Notes: generated by a model from the sequence alone, not told the origin. DNA of 64,000 bases from Alcanivoracaceae bacterium (GCA_029210325.1 JARGPU010000002.1:1-64000); one strand, 5' to 3'; positions 9,843 to 20,308 are shown, numbered from the stretch's first letter. Made by a program: numbers and translations.

Positions 9843-10443
9843 CAAGCTGTACTCCCCGTGGATCAAGCGTCAGGCGGCCAGCGGCACGCCACTCCAGCAC
9901 CCGGGGGTAAAGCTCATATTCCCGGGCCTGCACACGATTGGACAGGGTTTCTTCGTTATCGTTCGCCAGCACCGGCACCTGCGCCCTGGCGATTATCGGG
10001 CCGCCGTCCAGCTCATCGCTAACGAAATGAACGGAGCAGCCGTGCTCAGTATCGCCGGCCTCAATTGCATGTAAATGGGTGTGCAGGCCTTTATGGCGAG
10101 GCAGTAAGGAGGGGTGAATATTGATCAGTCGACCGCTGTAGTGATGCACAAAAGCAGGACTGAGAATGCGCATGAAGCCGGCCAGCACGATGGTATCCGG
10201 TTGAAACTGATCAAGTTCGGCGATCATGGCCTGATCAAAGGCGGCCCGGTCCGGGTAGTTTTCCTTATTCAGGGTGATCGTGGCGATCCCCGCGCGGATC
10301 GCCCTTTGCAGGCCTGCAGCGGTGGTTTTGTTGCTAAGCACCACGGCAATTGAGGCCGGCAACTGGCCAGCCTCGATGCTATCGATAATGGCCTGCAGGT
10401 TGGTGCCATTGCCACTGATCAGCACTGCCAGCCTGTGGGTCAC
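9754..10443 (-). CDS. purN: Phosphoribosylglycinamide formyltransferase (GAR transformylase)
   Basis: The 229-residue cytosolic enzyme uses 10-formyl-tetrahydrofolate to formylate GAR in purine synthesis. Visible motifs are [16 protein letters not shown] near the N-terminus, the [13 protein letters not shown] segment, and the catalytic Asn/His/Asp set in INIHPSLLP...[17 protein letters not shown]. The start is GTG, overlapping the purM stop by four bases (GTGA), a coupled arrangement. The last ~30 codons overlap the following DUF3108 gene in another frame, a tail of low similarity to the core fold. Confidence 0.95.
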   Translation of the reverse strand: MTHRLAVLISGNGTNLQAIIDSIEAGQLPASIAVVLSNKTTAAGLQRAIRAGIATITLNKENYPDRAAFDQAMIAELDQFQPDTIVLAGFMRILSPAFVHHYSGRLINIHPSLLPRHKGLHTHLHAIEAGDTEHGCSVHFVSDELDGGPIIARAQVPVLANDNEETLSNRVQAREYELYPRVLEWRAAGRLTLDPRGVQLDGQPIPADGFDLDQLPAGLTTAPAGPRRS

Positions 10444-11483
10444 TCGCTGACTCCACTAAGAATGACTTCAGCCTCGCCTTCAGCGGCGCGAATTTCGCCC
10501 AGCAACCAGGCATTTTCTCCATAGGCCTCAAGTAGTGCCAGTGCTTGATCTACCTGCGCTTCAGGAATCACTAGCACCATGCCGATACCGCAGTTGAAGG
10601 TGCGATACATTTCAAAATCTGCCACCTGGCCTTCGCGCTGCAGCCACTGGAACAGTTCCGGCATTTTCCAGCTGTCGGTGTCCACATAGGCTGTTGCTCC
10701 CTGTGGCAGGACGCGTGGGAGGTTTTCCGGTAGGCCGCCACCGGTGATGTGTGCCATGGCGCGAACATCGATCTGCTCAATCAGGGCTAGCAGGTTTTTT
10801 ACATAGATACGGGTTGGTTCAAGCAGCGCCTCGATCAGGGGCTTGCCGTTGATCATCACATCAGCTGGGCTGCTCTGCGTCAGAATCCGGCGAATCAGTG
10901 AATAGCCGTTGGAGTGAGCGCCAGAGGAGGCAAGGGCAATCAGCTTATCGCCAGCTTGAACGCGCTTGCCATCAATAATTTTTTCCTCCTCAACCACGCC
11001 CACACAGAAGCCGGCCAGATCGTAATCATCGCCCTCGTACATGCCCGGCATTTCTGCGGTTTCGCCGCCCACCAAGGCGCAACCCGCTTGTTCGCAGCCA
11101 AGCCCGATGCCCTCAACCACGCGGGCAGCAACTTCTACGTTCAGTTTGCCAGTGGCGTAATAGTCGAGGAAAAACAGCGGCTCAGCGCCGCCTACGATCA
11201 AGTCATTAACGCACATGGCGACCAGGTCCACCCCGATATGGTCGTGGCGGTTGTGTTCCATGGCAAGGCGAAGCTTGGTGCCGACACCGTCCGTGCCGGA
11301 TACCAGAATCGGATTACGATATTTGGAGGGAATCCGGCACATGGCGCCGAAACCGCCCAGGCCGCCCATGACTTCAGGTCGGCTAGTGCGCTTGGCTACC
11401 GGGCTGATACGTTTGACCAGAGCGTTGCCAGCATCAATATCGACTCCGGCATCGCGGTAGCTCAGGGGGCGTTTCTCTGTCAT
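10440..11483 (-). CDS. purM: Phosphoribosylformylglycinamidine cyclo-ligase (AIR synthetase)
   Basis: The 347-residue enzyme closes the imidazole ring of AIR using ATP. Conserved segments are [36 protein letters not shown]-like ([19 protein letters not shown]), [44 protein letters not shown] and [15 protein letters not shown]. Start ATG 11483 ([13 protein letters not shown]) is chosen over an upstream in-frame ATG at 11543, because the conserved family start is here. It forms an operon with purN and probably the two DUF3108 genes, and diverges from the DUF2066-hda pair over a gap of about 210 bp. Confidence 0.97.
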   Translation of the reverse strand: MTEKRPLSYRDAGVDIDAGNALVKRISPVAKRTSRPEVMGGLGGFGAMCRIPSKYRNPILVSGTDGVGTKLRLAMEHNRHDHIGVDLVAMCVNDLIVGGAEPLFFLDYYATGKLNVEVAARVVEGIGLGCEQAGCALVGGETAEMPGMYEGDDYDLAGFCVGVVEEEKIIDGKRVQAGDKLIALASSGAHSNGYSLIRRILTQSSPADVMINGKPLIEALLEPTRIYVKNLLALIEQIDVRAMAHITGGGLPENLPRVLPQGATAYVDTDSWKMPELFQWLQREGQVADFEMYRTFNCGIGMVLVIPEAQVDQALALLEAYGENAWLLGEIRAAEGEAEVILSGVSE

Positions 11484-11694
11484 GGGGGACTCCGACTGGG
11501 CGAGGGCGGCTATTCTAGCAGCGGAAACCCCTCTGTGAGCCATGGGTTATGCCTGATTTGAACGTTTTTTGCCGATAGGGCTCTGATCAGGCGGCAACTT
11601 GGCCACAAACTTGATCCCTATCTTTAGTACAACGGCTGCACACACTGGCAGCGTTGTGGATAATGGCGCGCTTAGTCATTGCAGGCGGTGGTGC

Positions 11695-12768
11695 ATGAAA
11701 TATCTGTTGGCACGTTTCGGACTGGTCGCAGGATTGTTGTTGAGCTTGGCGCCGGCCTGGGGACAGGAGCTGGGAGATGTCCGGGTGGCGGTGGTCGATC
11801 GTACCCCCGAAGTCCGCCAGCAGGCGATTGCCGAGGGCCTTGACCAGGTGCTGGTGCGTCTGACCGGTGACAAAAACGGCGCTGCCGAGCCAGGCCTGGA
11901 AGCGGTTCGACGGGATCCATCACGCTGGCTTCAGCAGTTTTCTTATGAGTCACCTGATAACGAAGAGCTTGAACTGCTGATCCGCTTTGATGTGCCGATC
12001 CTGCTCAGGCAGCTTGAGCAAGGAGCAGTGCCGGTATGGACCACAACTCGCCCGGAGACTCTTTTCTGGCTGGTGGTGCAGCGCACTGCAGGTGGTGAAA
12101 TCCTGGCCGAGGGCAGCCAGGACCCGGCCGCTGCCGCACTGCTTCAGGCCGCCGAGCAGCGTGGCCTGCCTGCGCGGCTGCCTTTGATGGATGCTGAGGA
12201 TCAGGGGCGTATTCGTGCCGCCGATATTCGTGGCCACTTTGAGGAGGTATTGCGCCGCGCCGCCAGCCGTTACCAGAGTGCCTATAACATCAGTGCAGTG
12301 TTGTACCCGGGGGCGACGGTTCAGCTGCGCTGGCGCTTGCTGGAGCAGGGACGACTTCAGGAGACCGGCGAAATCAGTAGCGAGTCAGAACAGCAGGCCT
12401 TGGCCGAGCTGGTTGACCAGGTGACTGGTCGTATTGCGCCTCTTTATACGGTACGTGCTGGAGAGCCGCAGCCATATATTTTGCAGATTGAGGGCGTTAG
12501 CTCCCTGCAGGACTGGCAGGAGGTGACCACCCATATCGGCTCTCTGGCCGGAGTCCGGGATGTTAACGTCGGTGCCTTGGCCGCTAATAACCTGACGCTG
12601 GAGCTGAGTTTTAGCGGTGATGCCGAGCAGATCCGTGCCTTGTTGGCGTTGGAGCGCCGACTTGCCGAGTGCACCACTGCGTTTGATCCGGTAGATGAGA
12701 CTGCGCCGGGTGAACAGCAGGATCAGCCTGACCAGCTTAGCTTCTGCTGGCAGGGAGAGTCGCGGTAA
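11695..12768 (+). CDS. DUF2066 domain periplasmic protein
   Basis: The start at 11695 (MKYLLARFGLVAGLLLSLAPAWG) gives a clear signal peptide; upstream in-frame starts would bury it. The mature protein of about 335 residues carries DUF2066 (VRVAVVDRTPEVRQQAIAEGLDQVLVRLTGDK onward), a domain found next to hda in gamma-proteobacteria and of unknown function. Its stop shares one base with the hda ATG (TAATG), so the two are translationally coupled. The only clear hint of role is this conserved neighbourhood. Confidence 0.88.
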   Translation: MKYLLARFGLVAGLLLSLAPAWGQELGDVRVAVVDRTPEVRQQAIAEGLDQVLVRLTGDKNGAAEPGLEAVRRDPSRWLQQFSYESPDNEELELLIRFDVPILLRQLEQGAVPVWTTTRPETLFWLVVQRTAGGEILAEGSQDPAAAALLQAAEQRGLPARLPLMDAEDQGRIRAADIRGHFEEVLRRAASRYQSAYNISAVLYPGATVQLRWRLLEQGRLQETGEISSESEQQALAELVDQVTGRIAPLYTVRAGEPQPYILQIEGVSSLQDWQEVTTHIGSLAGVRDVNVGALAANNLTLELSFSGDAEQIRALLALERRLAECTTAFDPVDETAPGEQQDQPDQLSFCWQGESR

Positions 12769-13454
12769 TGATTGCGCCTGCGCAGCTGCCGCTAGCGCTC
12801 AAGTTGCGTGCCGGCAGCAGCCTGTCGTCCTTCATCACCGGTGACAATGCACTTCTGCTGGCGGCCCTGAATGAGCTGGGTGGCACTGAATCAGGGCAGC
12901 TTTACCTGTGGGGAGAGTCCGGCTCTGGCCGCAGTCATCTGCTGGAGGCCAAAGTCCGCGAGGCCGGGCGCGCAGGGTGCTTCCTTGCTGCGCAAGAGCT
13001 GATTTCACTTACCCCGGATATGCTAGAGGGCCTTGAGCAGTTCAGGGTGCTGGCGATCGACGATATTGACCTGCTGGCGGGCAGAGCGGATTGGGAGGCG
13101 GCATTGTTCCACCTCTATAACCGGCTGCGAGAGGCGGGCGGATCATTGCTGGTGTCAGCCCGGCAGCCACCGGGCGACAGCGGCTTTCAGCTTGCTGATC
13201 TGGCCTCCAGATTGGCCGCCGGGCCCGTTTGGCGGGTGGTGCCTCTGGCAGATGAGGGCCTGATCGAGCTGGTTCGCCAGCGCGGACGGGGTGTTGGGCT
13301 GGAGGTCGGTGATGATGTGGCGCGCTACCTGCTAGCCCGCTCGACCCGCTCGGCCGCAGCCATCACCGCGCTATTAGAGCAGCTAGATCAGCTGGCAATG
13401 GCTCATCAGCGCCGCCTGACCATTCCCTTTATCCGTAGCCTGCGGCTGGGCTGA
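12768..13454 (+). CDS. hda: DnaA inactivator Hda (DnaA-like AAA+ protein)
   Basis: The 228-residue protein is shaped like the DnaA ATPase domain without its DNA-binding part: QLPLALKLR (clamp-binding QLPL motif near the N-terminus), P-loop WGESGSGRSHLLEA, Walker B VLAIDDIDLLAG, and sensor segments near RSAAAITALLEQLD. Hda binds the DNA sliding clamp through the N-terminal QLSLPL-like motif and stimulates DnaA-ATP hydrolysis after initiation. The P-loop has GRS instead of GKS: the usual lysine is an arginine, which is worth noting for nucleotide binding. It is coupled to the DUF2066 gene. The spacing to the next gene suggests transcription ends here. Confidence 0.92.
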   Translation: MIAPAQLPLALKLRAGSSLSSFITGDNALLLAALNELGGTESGQLYLWGESGSGRSHLLEAKVREAGRAGCFLAAQELISLTPDMLEGLEQFRVLAIDDIDLLAGRADWEAALFHLYNRLREAGGSLLVSARQPPGDSGFQLADLASRLAAGPVWRVVPLADEGLIELVRQRGRGVGLEVGDDVARYLLARSTRSAAAITALLEQLDQLAMAHQRRLTIPFIRSLRLG

Positions 13455-13594
13455 CGGCCTTACAAAACTATAACAGCCGGCGAATGGCGCCACGGCTACA
13501 CTCGTGTTCGCTAACTCTGTGTGCTGTAAGGCTTTAATAGTCGGATTTCACTCAATAACAACCAGAACAGGCCGGTGACGGTCGGAGTTGAAGC

Positions 13595-16500
13595 ATGTTC
13601 CACCGCAGTTCAGTTTCTCTTGTCGCTGTTACCCTTATGGCCCTGTCCGCAACCGCGTCGGCCACTAACTATGACATCGGCACCCGTAGTGATCTGGTCG
13701 CCGCAGACGGGCTGTGCTCGGTGCGCGAGGCCGTAAATGCGATCAACACGCAACGCGGCTACATTGGCGATGTGGCGTCGGATGAACGTGGCGTGACGCT
13801 GGCCGCCAGTGCTGGCGGTGTAAGCCAGCTATCGTTTGTTAAAGAGGTTCGCAACGTCAGCAATAACGGCTCGTTTCTGCCGGTCGGTAGCCGACTGCTG
13901 GCGGAGCGGGGTGATCTGCTTGAGTACCGCATCACTGTTGAGGCCGATGAAGCCGGTGGTGATATTGAAGGTGTGACGCTGCAATTCCTGTTCCCTCATG
14001 AAGACGCCACCGTAATCGACCCGCTCACCGGAACATGGAGAAGCTATGTCTCCAGCTATGTGGCTGGCAGCACCTTGCTTAACGGTGTTGTGGTGGAGGA
14101 TGTGGCAGATAGTTTCCCGTTGGCAAATCCCGCAGCTATTAATGATGCAAATGCTGGTGAAGATGATCTGACCTTTGCAGAGGGCAAAATTCGCGAAGGT
14201 AATAAGGCAGAGATCGTTTTCCGGGCGAGAGTAGAAGCAGGTGATGATGAAGCGGTTTCCGAAGATTTGCCTGAAGTAGAAAACGAGATTGATACAGAAT
14301 ACCTGGTTGAGGCTGAGTGTCCGGCCGGGACCATCGCTAATACTATTTTTCTCAAGTCAGTTCTCGCGGACTCGGAAGATCCAGCGGTGGTTTATCAGCT
14401 TTGTGATGATCCCGGTGCGGTATGTGCCGGTGCTCTGGTGTTAGGAGGTGGACAGGACCGCGATGGCCGTGCGGTGAATCCTGGAATTACCTTCGAGCCA
14501 ATGAGGGAAGATGCCTTTGATCGTGAGGAAAAGAAAAACGTACAGATCAAGGCGGCAGCGAATCGGCGTGTATTCGATGTTCGCAGCGGTGCTACGTTGA
14601 CACTTAAGTTCATGTCGGTAGTTGGTGCCGGCGTTTTGCCGGCAGGCCAGAACGGTGGCCTGATGCTTGTTCTTGGAACGGTCAATATTAACGAAGGTTC
14701 CCTGCTTACTGGCGGTGAAGCTGAGAATGGCGGGGCCATCTATCTGGATGGCAACAGAACCGTGAGTTTCTCCCGTGCTCGCTTTGAGAATAACCATGCG
14801 ACAGCAAATGGTGGCGCGATTGCCTCAGCTAGTACGTTCCGGGGTGGGATTAGCGGTAGTCGCTTCCATTTTATTGGTAACAGTGCGGATGGTGATGGCG
14901 GCGCGATCTACCTTGATGGTCAGGCGCCGTCGATTTTCGCTGATAATGGTACCTTCTATGACAATAGTGCGGTCGATGGTTCTGCCATTCGTATAGCCAC
15001 TGATGAGCGTAGTAGTGGTCTTAATAACGTCACTATTGTTGCCAATGATGCCAGCGCAGGTGCAGCGCTTTCTTATCGGACAGCTGCGACAACAACGGTG
15101 CTTTATGACGAGCTTTATAACTCGGCAGTGCTAGGCAATATCGGCGGCGATTGCGCGGCAGATGATGGCCCCGCTACGGCGGGTAGTGATCTGACCCTTG
15201 ATCTGGCGCAGATTGCCTATGTTGTCAGTACGGGTGCTGCGGATGCTCCAACCTGTGGACCGCTTGATGCGGAATACCTTGATCCATTCAGCGGCGAGCC
15301 GTTTGATTACAGTCTGGTAGATTTCTCTCTTTTACTAGGCAACAACCCAGCCATTACTGACCCGCTGAATCCGGCTTTTGATGACCGGTTTGAGTGTGGG
15401 CCGGCGGCCGGTGCTACCAGCTGTCGGCCGATGACTTTTGATGACGGCCTGCAAGGGTTCTTGCCAAATAATGGCGTTACTCTGCCGGCACCGACGGCAG
15501 GCCATATTGAGCCATCTTTGGTCAGTGCAGGTAGCCCGGAAGATGCTGTTTTCTTTGTCTGTGCGTCGACAGACCAGCGTGAGCTGAATCGAGAGCCGCG
15601 CTGTGATGCAGGTTCAGTTGAGCTGCAGATTGCTGCCGGTACGGATGAGGAATTCAGGCTGGTGCAGGGTCAGGAGGTGCTGCTGGATGTGCTCGCCAAT
15701 GATATGGGCGATCTGGTGGTGGACTGTACGCCTCTTACTGACCCGCTGGCCTGCCTCCAGTTCTTTTTGCCCCCCAGACAGACTGAGGTAGTGCCACTTA
15801 ACTGGGTTAGTGGTCTGGTCAGTCCTGCTAACCCGGATGGAGAAACCAGAGTCACTGTGGTGCCGGACCGTGAAGGCGTTTATTTAAACCGGCTGCCGCT
15901 TGCGGACGAAGAGGAAATGATTTTCCCCGCCGGCTATCCGCTGATACTGCATACGCCGCTGCAGTCATTCCATGGCGTTGATCAGTTCCGTTATTACCTT
16001 GATTCGGATGCGGTTGATGGCCCTACCTATGCGGCAGCTGACCCTTCCGCCAACTCTAATCTTGTGGTTGAGGCCGAATCGGGCCTGAGCAAGAAAGAAG
16101 ATATTACAACGCTTGGCTCTTTTGGTTGGTTAGGGCTTATTTCGCTAATGTCGTTGCTGCTCCGTCGGCTGCGTATTCTGCTGCCTTTGCCTGTTTTGCT
16201 GTTTGCTGCGCAGGTTCAGGCGGCGGATATTATCGTTAACACCTTGGAGGATTCTGCCGATCTGAATGCTCTGGATGGCGATGGAAATCCCTACTCCAAT
16301 AATAAGAAGTGCAGCCTCAGGGAAGCGCTTTTTGTCAGCATTGATCGATCGCCATTTTTCTTCCCGGATTGTATCTCGGGGGAAACGGGGCGTGATCGGA
16401 TTATTATCGATCTGGAAGGTGATATTGAGCTTGAGGCCGTGCTTGATATTTTCAGCTCGAATATTGATATCGAAGGGCAGGGCCCGGGCAAGACTGTCAT

Positions 16501-18832
16501 TCGTCCAGCTCCGGGTAATCAGCATCGAGTTATTCAGGCGACCTCTCTACTTACCCTGCGTAATCTGACCATTGCTGATGGCTATACGACGGATAACGGC
16601 GGCGCTATTTTTACCAACGCATCGTTAACCCTCGAAAACGTTGAGCTGCGTGATAACCAGGCACTTGGTAATGGTGGTGCAATCTATCTTAACTACAACG
16701 CTGAGTTAAGCCGCACTTTTACCATGAACCGCAGTTATGCCCACGGTAATCAGGCTGGTATTAACGGCGGTGTGTTTTCCATGGTTGGTCAGAACCGTGG
16801 CCATGATGTTGTCTTTGATGGAGTGACTTTTTCTGACAATACCGCGCCCAATGGTGCCGGTGGTGCGCTGGATATCAATCTGCCGTTCGCCGGTAGCGCC
16901 CGTATTGTGAATAGCACCTTTGTTGAGAATGACGCGCTTGCTGGTGCAGCGATCGATCTGCAGCAGATGGACTCGGCAGTTAATGTCTACATTATTAACA
17001 GTACAGTTCTGGATGCGGCCGCACCTGTAGCCCCCGGCGCGGGAGTGATTGAGCTGGGCGACAACTCCGGCAGAATATCTCTCTCTAACAGTACCTATGT
17101 TGGCTCGCGGGAATGCACCACTGGCACTAAAGCGTTTGAGCGCCTTTACTACAACTTGTTTTCTGCGCCAACGCCAGCCACCTGCACTGCCGAGTTGCCT
17201 GCAAATGATGTAGCTAACAACGAAGCGAATAGTGCGGACATTCTTGATGTTCTGAATGATGGGGTGCTGGCTGGCGAGCAGTTTGCCGATGATCGCTATA
17301 TTCCACCGCATTTGCCCATTGTTGCCGAGGCTCTGGATAACCCGCTTACCTATCCCGCAGGCCCCTTCATTATTGATGCGGGCAATACGGAGGAGCTGGT
17401 CTCCGGTAATAATTCTCCCCGTGCATGCCGAACCCTTGATCTGCGCGGTACATCTCGGGAGTCCGGCGGTCGCTGTGATATTGGTGCCTATGAACTACAG
17501 GTTCCAACGGCGATCGATGACAGCACTACCAATAAAACCAACTCCGCTCGTGTTGCACGGGTTGATGTGTTGTTCAATGATCTCCCCGGTGATGGTGTAC
17601 CGGATGTGGCTGATGAGATTGTCGACAATGAGGTTTTGCGAGGCACCATTGATCTGGACCCCTCTAATCCTGCGGTAACGCCAAGTAACTCAATTGTGGT
17701 TCCTGTGGAAGGCGGAGGATCGCGTACCTTCACCGTTAGCAAGGTGTTCGACGGTCAATGGCAGTTCGATAATAGTGCCGACGTGCTTGAACCTGGCGTT
17801 TATGAGATCGGTGCAGTGGTCTATAACAGCAATGATGTGTTCGTTGCTAATGCCAGACAGACTCTGATCGTCCGAGACCCTGACCCGGAGTCAGATTTAG
17901 ATGAAGATGCCGTTGAGTTTGTTACCACCGGTGGTTCGGCGCTGCAGATTCAGACCGTTTCTGGTGACGCTGATGGTGACTTTATCGTTGATGATGGTGG
18001 CCTGATTATTAGTGGCCGCAGCGATTCTGAAGATGGCTCCAGAGTCGAGTTGTTTATCGATGATCGCGAGCTTGGCGAGGTAGATCTTTCTCGTGACCCG
18101 GGTGCCTGCGGTGGTGAATCAGGAGCCGCTGTCGACGAAGCCTGTATCGTTTTGGTTGAACCTGTAGATGCCCTGCAGTGTTCGGACTTTGAAGAGGGCG
18201 GTTTTGAGGTGGTATTCCCGTACACCTTTATGGTCTTCAATCAGGAGTCTAACCAGTTAACCACATCCACCAGTGCAGAAGTTACGGTCACTTTTGATAA
18301 TGTTAGCCCACTAATGGAAAGTGAGAGCATTCGTTCGAAGCCCGGGCGCACCGAGGTATTTACTCTTGATATTAACGATCCCGATGGTGTCGTAGAGCTG
18401 CTGGATACCACCGGCGCTGCCCCGGTGCCGCGTATCACGCTGGAAACGCCACCCAAATTTGCCTCCTCAGTTTTGCGTGAGGTGGATACTGGAGAGGGCG
18501 TGGAGTTTTTGCCGCAGGTATTCGGTATCGAAGGTTATGGCACGGTGGACCCGGAGTTTGGCCGGTTGTCAGGGGTGCCTGATGGGCTCGGTCTGGTGGT
18601 GCGCGAGGATGCTGGCGTGATTACCGTGACTTATACCCCGCGTGACAGCCTTGGCCAGTTCAACGATCGATTCGTGCTTGGCTATCGGGATCAGTGCGGT
18701 GCCGAGAGATCCGCTGAGTTCAGAGTGCTGTATCCGGATGCGGAAGCTAATGCTGGTAGTGTCGGTTATTGGTGGATGATGGCAATGATATTGCTGGTCG
18801 GTGGTCGTACTCGGCGCTTATCCCAAGGTTGA
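13595..18832 (+). CDS. Giant CSLREA-domain surface protein; in-frame double precursor
   Basis: The 1745-residue product begins with a signal peptide (MFHRSSVSLVAVTLMALSATASA). The first half has a CSVREA motif (41-46), a right-handed beta-helix stretch with GGAIYLDG repeats (about 370-470) and a cadherin-like LLDVLANDMGD segment. At about 835-850 it has a GlyGly-CTERM-like tail, LGSFGWLGLISLMSLLLRRLR. Directly in frame, Met852 opens a second typical signal peptide (MSLLLRRLRILLPLPVLLFA, then AQVQA before AD), followed by a second CSLREA (906-911), beta-helix repeats, a second VLFNDLPGDG segment, and a final sorting-like tail (SVGYWWMMAMILLVGGRTRR). The halves are 851 and 894 residues. The family is secreted or surface-anchored; its function is unknown. 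No rhombosortase gene is in the window. Confidence 0.85.
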   Translation: MFHRSSVSLVAVTLMALSATASATNYDIGTRSDLVAADGLCSVREAVNAINTQRGYIGDVASDERGVTLAASAGGVSQLSFVKEVRNVSNNGSFLPVGSRLLAERGDLLEYRITVEADEAGGDIEGVTLQFLFPHEDATVIDPLTGTWRSYVSSYVAGSTLLNGVVVEDVADSFPLANPAAINDANAGEDDLTFAEGKIREGNKAEIVFRARVEAGDDEAVSEDLPEVENEIDTEYLVEAECPAGTIANTIFLKSVLADSEDPAVVYQLCDDPGAVCAGALVLGGGQDRDGRAVNPGITFEPMREDAFDREEKKNVQIKAAANRRVFDVRSGATLTLKFMSVVGAGVLPAGQNGGLMLVLGTVNINEGSLLTGGEAENGGAIYLDGNRTVSFSRARFENNHATANGGAIASASTFRGGISGSRFHFIGNSADGDGGAIYLDGQAPSIFADNGTFYDNSAVDGSAIRIATDERSSGLNNVTIVANDASAGAALSYRTAATTTVLYDELYNSAVLGNIGGDCAADDGPATAGSDLTLDLAQIAYVVSTGAADAPTCGPLDAEYLDPFSGEPFDYSLVDFSLLLGNNPAITDPLNPAFDDRFECGPAAGATSCRPMTFDDGLQGFLPNNGVTLPAPTAGHIEPSLVSAGSPEDAVFFVCASTDQRELNREPRCDAGSVELQIAAGTDEEFRLVQGQEVLLDVLANDMGDLVVDCTPLTDPLACLQFFLPPRQTEVVPLNWVSGLVSPANPDGETRVTVVPDREGVYLNRLPLADEEEMIFPAGYPLILHTPLQSFHGVDQFRYYLDSDAVDGPTYAAADPSANSNLVVEAESGLSKKEDITTLGSFGWLGLISLMSLLLRRLRILLPLPVLLFAAQVQAADIIVNTLEDSADLNALDGDGNPYSNNKKCSLREALFVSIDRSPFFFPDCISGETGRDRIIIDLEGDIELEAVLDIFSSNIDIEGQGPGKTVIRPAPGNQHRVIQATSLLTLRNLTIADGYTTDNGGAIFTNASLTLENVELRDNQALGNGGAIYLNYNAELSRTFTMNRSYAHGNQAGINGGVFSMVGQNRGHDVVFDGVTFSDNTAPNGAGGALDINLPFAGSARIVNSTFVENDALAGAAIDLQQMDSAVNVYIINSTVLDAAAPVAPGAGVIELGDNSGRISLSNSTYVGSRECTTGTKAFERLYYNLFSAPTPATCTAELPANDVANNEANSADILDVLNDGVLAGEQFADDRYIPPHLPIVAEALDNPLTYPAGPFIIDAGNTEELVSGNNSPRACRTLDLRGTSRESGGRCDIGAYELQVPTAIDDSTTNKTNSARVARVDVLFNDLPGDGVPDVADEIVDNEVLRGTIDLDPSNPAVTPSNSIVVPVEGGGSRTFTVSKVFDGQWQFDNSADVLEPGVYEIGAVVYNSNDVFVANARQTLIVRDPDPESDLDEDAVEFVTTGGSALQIQTVSGDADGDFIVDDGGLIISGRSDSEDGSRVELFIDDRELGEVDLSRDPGACGGESGAAVDEACIVLVEPVDALQCSDFEEGGFEVVFPYTFMVFNQESNQLTTSTSAEVTVTFDNVSPLMESESIRSKPGRTEVFTLDINDPDGVVELLDTTGAAPVPRITLETPPKFASSVLREVDTGEGVEFLPQVFGIEGYGTVDPEFGRLSGVPDGLGLVVREDAGVITVTYTPRDSLGQFNDRFVLGYRDQCGAERSAEFRVLYPDAEANAGSVGYWWMMAMILLVGGRTRRLSQG

Positions 18833-18852
18833 TGCAGTTTCCCTAGTGAGCG

Positions 18853-18884
18853 GCTGTGAGGTATAACGCCCTCACAGCAACTTT
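18853..18884 (+). terminator. Intrinsic terminator after the CSLREA gene
   Basis: A 9-bp perfect stem GCTGTGAGG/CCTCACAGC with an 8-base loop is followed by AACTTTTC. It lies 20 bases beyond the CSLREA stop and just before sthA, so it probably separates the two transcripts. Confidence 0.7.
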
Positions 18885-18896
18885 TCAGGGTGGTTT

Positions 18897-20294
18897 ATGG
18901 ATATCTCGGGTGGTTGGGACTTGGTGGTGATTGGCACCGGTCCCGCCGGTGAGGCGGCAGCAATGCGGGCCGTTAAAAGTGGTCGTCGTGTTGCCGTCGT
19001 TGAAAATCAGCAAACAGTTGGTGGAAGTTGCACCCATCTCGGTACCATTCCTTCTAAAGCACTACGTCATCTGATTCGTCAGGTTATTCGGCACCACCGA
19101 AACCCCCTGCTGCAGGATATGCGCGCCCCGGTAGAGAATCGTTGGGAGCGCATGGTGGCCCGCGCCAGTGAGGTCATCGATGCGCAGGTCAGCGTGCGTA
19201 CCGACTATTACCTGCGTAACCGCATTCCGGTATTCAGTGGTCATGGTCAGCTTGATGGGCCGGGCAGGGTGCGTGTGGAAGATGATAGTGGCCGTCAATG
19301 GCTATTGGAGAGCCAACATATCATTCTGGCTACTGGTTCACGGCCATACCGCCCCAAGGATGTGGACTTTAGCCATCCTGGTATCTATGACAGCGATACA
19401 ATTTTGAGCATGAACTCAACGCCGCGGCACCTGATTATCTATGGTGCAGGTGTTATCGGTTGTGAATATGCGTCCATGTTTGCCGGCCTTGGTATTCAAG
19501 TAGATTTGGTTGACAGTCGTTCCCATCTGCTGGATTTTCTCGATGCGGAAATTTCCGACGCCCTGAGCTACCACCTGCGTGAGCAGGGAGCCACCATTCG
19601 CCATGACGAGCATTACGCCAAGGTGGAAGCAGATGATCAGGGAGTCACGCTGCATCTGCAGTCTGGCAAGAGTATTCGCGCTGATGCGTTGCTATGGTCG
19701 AACGGCCGCACGGGTAACAGCGACGGGCTAGGTTTGGACAGTGTTGGCCTTGAAGCCGATGGTCGAGGCCATCTACGGGTTGACGAGTGTTATCAGACAG
19801 ACTGTGAAGGCATCTATGCGGTGGGTGATCTTATTGGCTGGCCGTCACTGGCCAGCGCAGCCTACGACCAAGGGCGTTTCTGCGCAGGCATGATCTGTGG
19901 TGATGCGCCGCATCAGGTCACCGACGTGCCAACCGGAATCTACACCATTCCGGGGATTAGCTCTGTTGGTCAAACGGAGCAGGAGCTGACCCGACAGCAA
20001 ATTCCTTATGAAGTAGGGCAGGCATTCTTCCGTAATCTGGCGCGGGCTCAGATCACCGCAGAAAAAGTGGGCGTGCTTAAAATCCTGTTTCACCGTGACA
20101 CACTGGCCGTGCTGGGCATTCATTGCTTTGGCTATCAGGCCACCGAAATTGTTCATGTCGGTCAGGCGATCATGCGTCAGCCGGCACCCAACAATACCCT
20201 TAACTATTTTCTTGAAACGACCTTTAATTATCCAACCATGGCAGAGGCGTACCGGGTTGCTGCAATCAATGGTATGAATCGCTTGCGACGCTGA
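18897..20294 (+). CDS. sthA: Soluble pyridine nucleotide transhydrogenase (NAD(P)+ transhydrogenase)
   Basis: The 465-residue flavoprotein exchanges hydride between NADPH and NAD+. The FAD-binding GxGxxG motif is [14 protein letters not shown] near the N-terminus. The active-site region reads [18 protein letters not shown], with only one cysteine where dithiol family members have two; this is the hallmark of SthA. A second GxGxx[21 protein letters not shown], binds NAD(P)H, and [21 protein letters not shown] binds FAD. The dimerisation domain closes the chain. It ends in a hairpin shared with the convergent smr gene. Length matches Pseudomonas SthA. Confidence 0.95.
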   Translation: MDISGGWDLVVIGTGPAGEAAAMRAVKSGRRVAVVENQQTVGGSCTHLGTIPSKALRHLIRQVIRHHRNPLLQDMRAPVENRWERMVARASEVIDAQVSVRTDYYLRNRIPVFSGHGQLDGPGRVRVEDDSGRQWLLESQHIILATGSRPYRPKDVDFSHPGIYDSDTILSMNSTPRHLIIYGAGVIGCEYASMFAGLGIQVDLVDSRSHLLDFLDAEISDALSYHLREQGATIRHDEHYAKVEADDQGVTLHLQSGKSIRADALLWSNGRTGNSDGLGLDSVGLEADGRGHLRVDECYQTDCEGIYAVGDLIGWPSLASAAYDQGRFCAGMICGDAPHQVTDVPTGIYTIPGISSVGQTEQELTRQQIPYEVGQAFFRNLARAQITAEKVGVLKILFHRDTLAVLGIHCFGYQATEIVHVGQAIMRQPAPNNTLNYFLETTFNYPTMAEAYRVAAINGMNRLRR

Positions 20295-20308
20295 GCGGCG
20301 CGCTCAGC
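20290..20308. terminator. Hairpin spanning the sthA and smr stop codons
   Basis: GCTGAGCG and CGCTCAGC form a perfect 8-bp stem with a 3-base loop. It overlaps both stop codons of the convergent genes, sthA TGA at 20292-20294 and smr TGA at 20304-20306 (minus strand). There is no T run, so it is only a possible bidirectional terminator. Confidence 0.4.

Noticed and set aside
10914-11561. 215-codon plus-strand frame
   Set aside because: It lies antisense to purM and shows no protein features of its own.
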